64,000 nucleotides of DNA, taken from NCBI GenBank assembly GCA_016703765.1, contig JADJBL010000045.1:310001-374000 (forward strand), read 5' to 3'. The position numbers and the translations under genes are program-made. The notes below the pieces were generated by a model. That model had not been told where the DNA came from and did not search any database. It saw only the letters and a list, made by a program, of their open reading frames with translations. Shown here piece by piece: positions 60,808-64,000 of the stretch. The stretch comes from Saprospirales bacterium (GTDB lineage: Bacteria; Bacteroidota; Bacteroidia; Chitinophagales; Saprospiraceae). Positions within the stretch are counted from its first letter, which is position 1, and every line of letters begins with the position of its first letter.

Positions 60808-61530
60808 CTACTTCGTCGCCTGTATCTTATTCAACAACAGCGCCGCTTTGATCAGAAAATCGTCGTGAAACTGGCGGTACTCGTTGTGGACCATCAGCAG
60901 ACGGGCGGCGTCCCAGGCGGCGGATTTCGGGTTGAACTGCTTGGCGGCGATGGGGTGTAGCCAGTACTCCAGGTTGTTGGAGCGAAGGTAAGACCCTTCG
61001 ATGCGGCAATTGACAATCACCGAGAGTTTGTTGAGGGAAAACAGGTAGTCGGTTTCCTTGTTGAGGTCCTTCTGCAGGTCGACGATATTCATGCGATCCA
61101 GGCGGACGCCCGATTTTTCGCACAGAAACAGGTCGCGACGGCCGTCGAAGGTGACGAGGTCCTTGACTTCGTATTTCTTGAGGTTGGTGAGGAGAAATTT
61201 CTTAACCCACTGGTGCACCGGCTTGAGCTTGCGGAACAAGTAGTCGAGCGGCTCTTTTTCCAGTTTGAATTCTTCGACAAAGGGGCGGGTGCGGCCGGTC
61301 TTCATATTGATGACCTCCTTGGCCCTCGACACGGTATGCCCCAGCTCGTTCACCTTGGAGAAGACGCTGACGTAATCAATGTCCAGACCGTTTCTCCAGG
61401 TCTCGACGAATACTTTATTGCCGCGGGGGTCAAAAACCAGCAGGGAGATTTCGGCTATGGCAAAGAAATTGGGGAATCCGCCGTATATGTTGCCATATTT
61501 CAGTTCGAGGATCGCAAAATTGGAGTTCAC
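60808..61530 (-). CDS. Hypothetical cytoplasmic protein
   Basis: 240 residues (MNSNFAILELKYGNIYGGFP). No signal peptide or membrane helix. The first half has strand-rich segments (FFAIAEISLLVFDPRGNKVF) and several Asp/Glu positions, reminiscent of, but not assignable to, RNase H-like folds. The second half is helical (VHQWVKKFLLTNLKKYEVKD, EYRQFHDDFLIKAALLLNKI). No family recognised. Convergent with rmlA (1 nt between stops). Confidence 0.65.
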   Translation of the reverse strand: MNSNFAILELKYGNIYGGFPNFFAIAEISLLVFDPRGNKVFVETWRNGLDIDYVSVFSKVNELGHTVSRAKEVINMKTGRTRPFVEEFKLEKEPLDYLFRKLKPVHQWVKKFLLTNLKKYEVKDLVTFDGRRDLFLCEKSGVRLDRMNIVDLQKDLNKETDYLFSLNKLSVIVNCRIEGSYLRSNNLEYWLHPIAAKQFNPKSAAWDAARLLMVHNEYRQFHDDFLIKAALLLNKIQATK

Positions 61531-61662
61531 GTCTAGTCTTCGGGTTTGTTCGTGGAATAAATCGCGTTTCTGTTCTCTCGGTCTTTCTACTTATGCCCCG
61601 GAAAGTTATGAATTTTAGCTTTACCGAACCATGTTTTTTTTCAACTCTTCACTCTTCACCCT

Positions 61663-62778
61663 TCAATTTAACGGCTGATCCAAAAACAGGAAGCGGCCGT
61701 TTTCGTATATTTTCTCCCCATCGGCAAAGATGGAGCCTCCGTTGGACATATCGCCGATCATATCCCAATGGACAGTCGACTGGTTCTTTCCCCCCGTCTG
61801 GAGGTAGGACTGCCCGATGGCCATGTGGATGGTGCCGCCTATCTTTTCATCGAAAAGAATGTTTTTGGTAAACTGCCGGATGCCGTAGTTGGTTCCGATA
61901 GCCGCCTCTCCGAAATGCCGGGCTCCGGGGATCTGGAACACTTCGTCCAGAAAACTCTTGCCCCGCAAGGCCTCCCACTTCTCCACCAAACCGTCTTTGA
62001 CCCACAGCGTCACGCCTTCCACCTCGTGCCCCATGTACACGGCCGGGTATGAAAAATGCACCGTGCCGTTGACCGAGTCCTCGACGGGGGAGGTGTAAAC
62101 TTCGCCGGAAGGCATATTGGTCTGTCCGTCGGAGTTGATCCAGGTGCGGCCGGCGGTATTGAACCGAATGTCGATGCCGTCGCCGAGGTATCGGATATCG
62201 GTGCGCTGGTTGAGCAGGTCGACGACCTGCTGCTGTGCCTTGCGCACGTTTTTCCAGCTCCTGACGGGGTCTGCTTCCAGCAGCTTACAGGCATCGAAGA
62301 CGAAAAACTCGTATTCCTCCAGCGACATGCCCGCCTCCTGCGCGGCCGCCTGGGTGGGAAACTGGCAAAGATTGCGCTTCAGGTCGCGGGTGGCCGTCCG
62401 CTCGAAATAGGTCTTGTGCACCGGCGCCATGGCCTGTTGCCTGGCCTTCAGCTTGCCGGGGGCCACGTTCTGGTCTTCTCTCAGGTTAAAGGGCGCCCGG
62501 ATATAGAGGTAGGCATTAAAAGTTTCCATGGCCTGCTGGTGGAAGGGGGAAACAGTTCGTATCTGCTCTTCGCCGGCTTCTTCAAGAAAAATCCGTCCAC
62601 GCTCGGCAAAGGCCAGGTCGGTCTCTACATGCGCCCCGGCTCGCACGGCCATGCGATACACTTCTTTCACAAGGGGCTCGCCCAGCGTAGTAGAGCTGAT
62701 GTATAGCCAGTCGTTTTCCTTGATTTCCAGACAGTAGTGGACCAGCAGGTTAGCGTATTTGGTAAGGATGGATTCCAT
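61663..62778 (-). CDS. M29 family aminopeptidase
   Basis: 371 residues from the ATG at 62778 (MESILTKYANLLVHYCLEIK). Metal-binding features of thermophilic-type aminopeptidases (AmpS/AmpT) are: MPSGEVYTSPVEDSVNGTVH (Glu), GKSFLDEVFQIPGARHFGEA (Glu, His), FDEKIGGTIHMAIGQSY (His) and NQSTVHWDMIGDM (His, Asp). Length is close to the ~410 residues of characterised members. Broad aminopeptidase; probable role in peptide turnover. Followed by no close gene; a TA-rich repeat lies upstream. Confidence 0.9.
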   Translation of the reverse strand: MESILTKYANLLVHYCLEIKENDWLYISSTTLGEPLVKEVYRMAVRAGAHVETDLAFAERGRIFLEEAGEEQIRTVSPFHQQAMETFNAYLYIRAPFNLREDQNVAPGKLKARQQAMAPVHKTYFERTATRDLKRNLCQFPTQAAAQEAGMSLEEYEFFVFDACKLLEADPVRSWKNVRKAQQQVVDLLNQRTDIRYLGDGIDIRFNTAGRTWINSDGQTNMPSGEVYTSPVEDSVNGTVHFSYPAVYMGHEVEGVTLWVKDGLVEKWEALRGKSFLDEVFQIPGARHFGEAAIGTNYGIRQFTKNILFDEKIGGTIHMAIGQSYLQTGGKNQSTVHWDMIGDMSNGGSIFADGEKIYENGRFLFLDQPLN

Positions 62779-62788
62779 TTTTTTAGTT

Positions 62789-62843
62789 TTTAAGCTAATA
62801 AGTGAATGAGTTATTAAAAACTTATTCACTTATTAACTCAATC
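62789..62843. repeat. AT-rich imperfect inverted repeat upstream of the M29 gene
   Basis: AAGCTAATAAGTGAATGAG pairs with CTTATTCACTTATTAACTC, with several mismatches. It lies between hflX and the aminopeptidase gene, both on the minus strand; similar to the repeat at 57268-57344. Role unknown. Confidence 0.5.
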
Positions 62844-62850
62844 CCTCTTT

Positions 62851-64000
62851 CTACCATTTCTTCACTTCGTGAGGGTATCTCACAATGTATTGATCCCGAA
62901 CCATTTTTAAAAGCTTTTGGCGCAATTCTTCAATATTTTCGCGGGAAGTGGCGGAAATGTACACATTCTCATAGCCGAACTCCCGGCGAAGCTGCTCCTT
63001 GAGGTTGGTTTCGATCTCTTTTTTGCCCTCTTCTTCCAACAGTGCGTCGTAGTTTAGTTTCCGGTAGAGGTCCATTTTGTTGAAGACCAGAAGGGTTGGT
63101 TTGTTGCGGGCGTCGAGGCTTTCCAGGGTCTCCTCGACGGTGCGGATCTGGTCTGCAAAATAGGGGTGGGCTATATCCACGATGTGGAGAAGGATGTCGC
63201 TTTCCCGCACCTCGTCGAGGGTCGATTTAAAGCTCTCGATGAGGTGGTGAGGCAGCTTGCGGATAAAACCGACGGTGTCGGAAACCAGGAAGGGCGTGTT
63301 TTCCCACGCAATCTTCCGGACGGTGGTGTCGAGCGTGGCGAAGAGCTTGTTTTCGGCGAAGACCTCCGACTTTGCGAGCAGGTTCATCAGCGTAGATTTT
63401 CCTACGTTGGTGTAGCCCACCAGGGAAACCCGGATCATGGCGCCCCGCTGCTTGCGCATGGTCACGTTTTGCTGGTCGATCTTCTCGAGCTTTTTCTTGA
63501 GGAGGGAGATCTTGTCGCGCACGATCCGGCGGTCGGTTTCGATCTCCTTTTCCCCCGGACCTCTCATGCCGATTCCGCCCCGTTGGCGTTCGAGGTGGGT
63601 CCACAAACCGCGGAGGCGGGGGAGGAGGTATTGCATCTGAGCCAGTTCGACCTGGGTCTTGGCCTGTGCCGTTTGTGCGCGCGAGGCGAAAATATCCAGG
63701 ATGAGGCTGCTTCGGTCGACGATCTTGACCTTGAGTTCTTTTTCGAGGAGGTTGACCTGCTTGCCCGAGAGGTCGTCGTCAAAAATCACGAGGTTGATCT
63801 CCTCGTGGCGTTCGAGAAATTGTCCGATCAGGGCCACTTTCCCGCTGCCGATGAAGGTCTTGGGGTCGGGGTGGGTCAGTTTTTGCACAAAACGCTCCAG
63901 GGTGGCAGCGCCCGCGGTGAGGGCGAGGAATTCCAGTTCGTCGAGGTATTCGTTTACCTGGTCTTCGGTTTGTTCCTGGGTGATGACACCCACCAGCACG
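62851..64000 (-). CDS. hflX: GTPase HflX (N-terminus outside the window)
   Basis: At least 383 residues visible. HflX N-terminal nucleotide-binding domain (LVIFDDDLSGKQVNLLEKEL, VELAQMQYLLPRLRGLW), the glycine-rich GGIGMRGPGEKEIETDRR, and the G domain with G1 GYTNVGKSTLMN, the LDTTVRK switch, G3 DTVGFIRKLPHHLIESFKST and G4 NKMD. Ribosome-splitting GTPase, linked to stress recovery. No start codon is visible within the window (the first codon, GTG at 63999, is internal to the conserved region). Confidence 0.95.
   Translation of the reverse strand, partial: VLVGVITQEQTEDQVNEYLDELEFLALTAGAATLERFVQKLTHPDPKTFIGSGKVALIGQFLERHEEINLVIFDDDLSGKQVNLLEKELKVKIVDRSSLILDIFASRAQTAQAKTQVELAQMQYLLPRLRGLWTHLERQRGGIGMRGPGEKEIETDRRIVRDKISLLKKKLEKIDQQNVTMRKQRGAMIRVSLVGYTNVGKSTLMNLLAKSEVFAENKLFATLDTTVRKIAWENTPFLVSDTVGFIRKLPHHLIESFKSTLDEVRESDILLHIVDIAHPYFADQIRTVEETLESLDARNKPTLLVFNKMDLYRKLNYDALLEEEGKKEIETNLKEQLRREFGYENVYISATSRENIEELRQKLLKMVRDQYIVRYPHEVKKW

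Noticed and set aside
1..64000. tRNA, rRNA, CRISPR arrays, insertion sequences, prophage genes
   Set aside because: No tRNA-like cloverleaf, regularly spaced direct repeats, transposase or phage structural genes were found on reading both strands; a dedicated scan with tRNAscan-SE or CRISPR software was not possible.

Overview
The window reads as chromosomal DNA of a Bacteroidota bacterium, most likely from the Saprospiria/Cytophagia side. The evidence is: several -7 promoter elements of the TAnnTTTG type and few purine-rich Shine-Dalgarno sites; secreted proteins with type IX secretion system (T9SS) sorting domains (type B/CHU_C at 8.9 kb and 9.2 kb, type A at 28.7 kb); a PorX response regulator with a PglZ output domain; and Bacteroidota families such as DUF4837 and SprB-repeat adhesins. 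GC content looks to be in the mid-50s percent by eye. No tRNA, rRNA, CRISPR array, prophage or insertion sequence was seen.

Layout. 0-3 kb: a minus-strand fatty-acid initiation cluster, fabH-efp-accB-accC (accC leaves the window). 3-11.6 kb: hutI, a 1551-residue SprB/cohesin-like adhesin, and two LamG-domain paralogues flanking ybaB. 11.8-18.5 kb: tatC, a frameshifted PorE-like TPR/PD40/SPOR protein, purN, an OmpA lipoprotein and rho. 18.8-25.6 kb: serS, a membrane zinc peptidase, a PIN/NYN-like protein, frr, porX and an HD phosphohydrolase. 25.6-36.8 kb: gamma-carbonic anhydrase-like protein, TraB/GumN protein, a T9SS cargo protein, SRPBCC/GyrI-like protein, DUF4837 lipoprotein, an ECF sigma/anti-sigma pair, htpG (frameshifted), a candidate structured RNA, a PrsW-type protease, a MazG-like protein, dtd and a 41-residue membrane protein. 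36.9-46.3 kb: a sugar nucleotidyltransferase, an HtrA-type protease, a prohibitin-like protein, a DUF2279-like protein, a cation-efflux transporter, a TPR histidine kinase with a LuxR-type regulator, and an amidohydrolase lipoprotein. 46.3-53.9 kb: NRDE protein, nitroreductase, SDR, PLP decarboxylase, toxin-antitoxin locus, CorA, an ATP-grasp-like protein and a thiamine-binding-like protein; at least four of these reading frames are broken. 54-64 kb: ftsK, a metallophosphoesterase, a DPP-III-type peptidase, rmlA, M29 aminopeptidase and hflX (leaves the window), plus two unknowns.

Themes. Housekeeping genes dominate. The envelope/secretion theme (T9SS cargo, PorX, PorE-like protein, OmpA, TatC, HtrA, prohibitin) is the main biological thread. 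Convergent gene pairs are often separated by strong inverted repeats. Three further kinds of structured intergenic DNA stand out: two 'twin-hairpin' elements with the same architecture but different sequence (32.6 and 39.7 kb); a dispersed dyad with core CCGCAAAGGCGC (46.2, 47.1 and 59.4 kb); and a candidate ~260-nt structured RNA with its own promoter element and terminator (34.7-35.0 kb). About nine frameshifts, most in homopolymers, are concentrated at 46-52 kb. They look like homopolymer-length errors in the assembly, although an 11-G tract in corA could be a phase-variation site. The best candidates for something undescribed are the structured RNA and the twin-hairpin elements.
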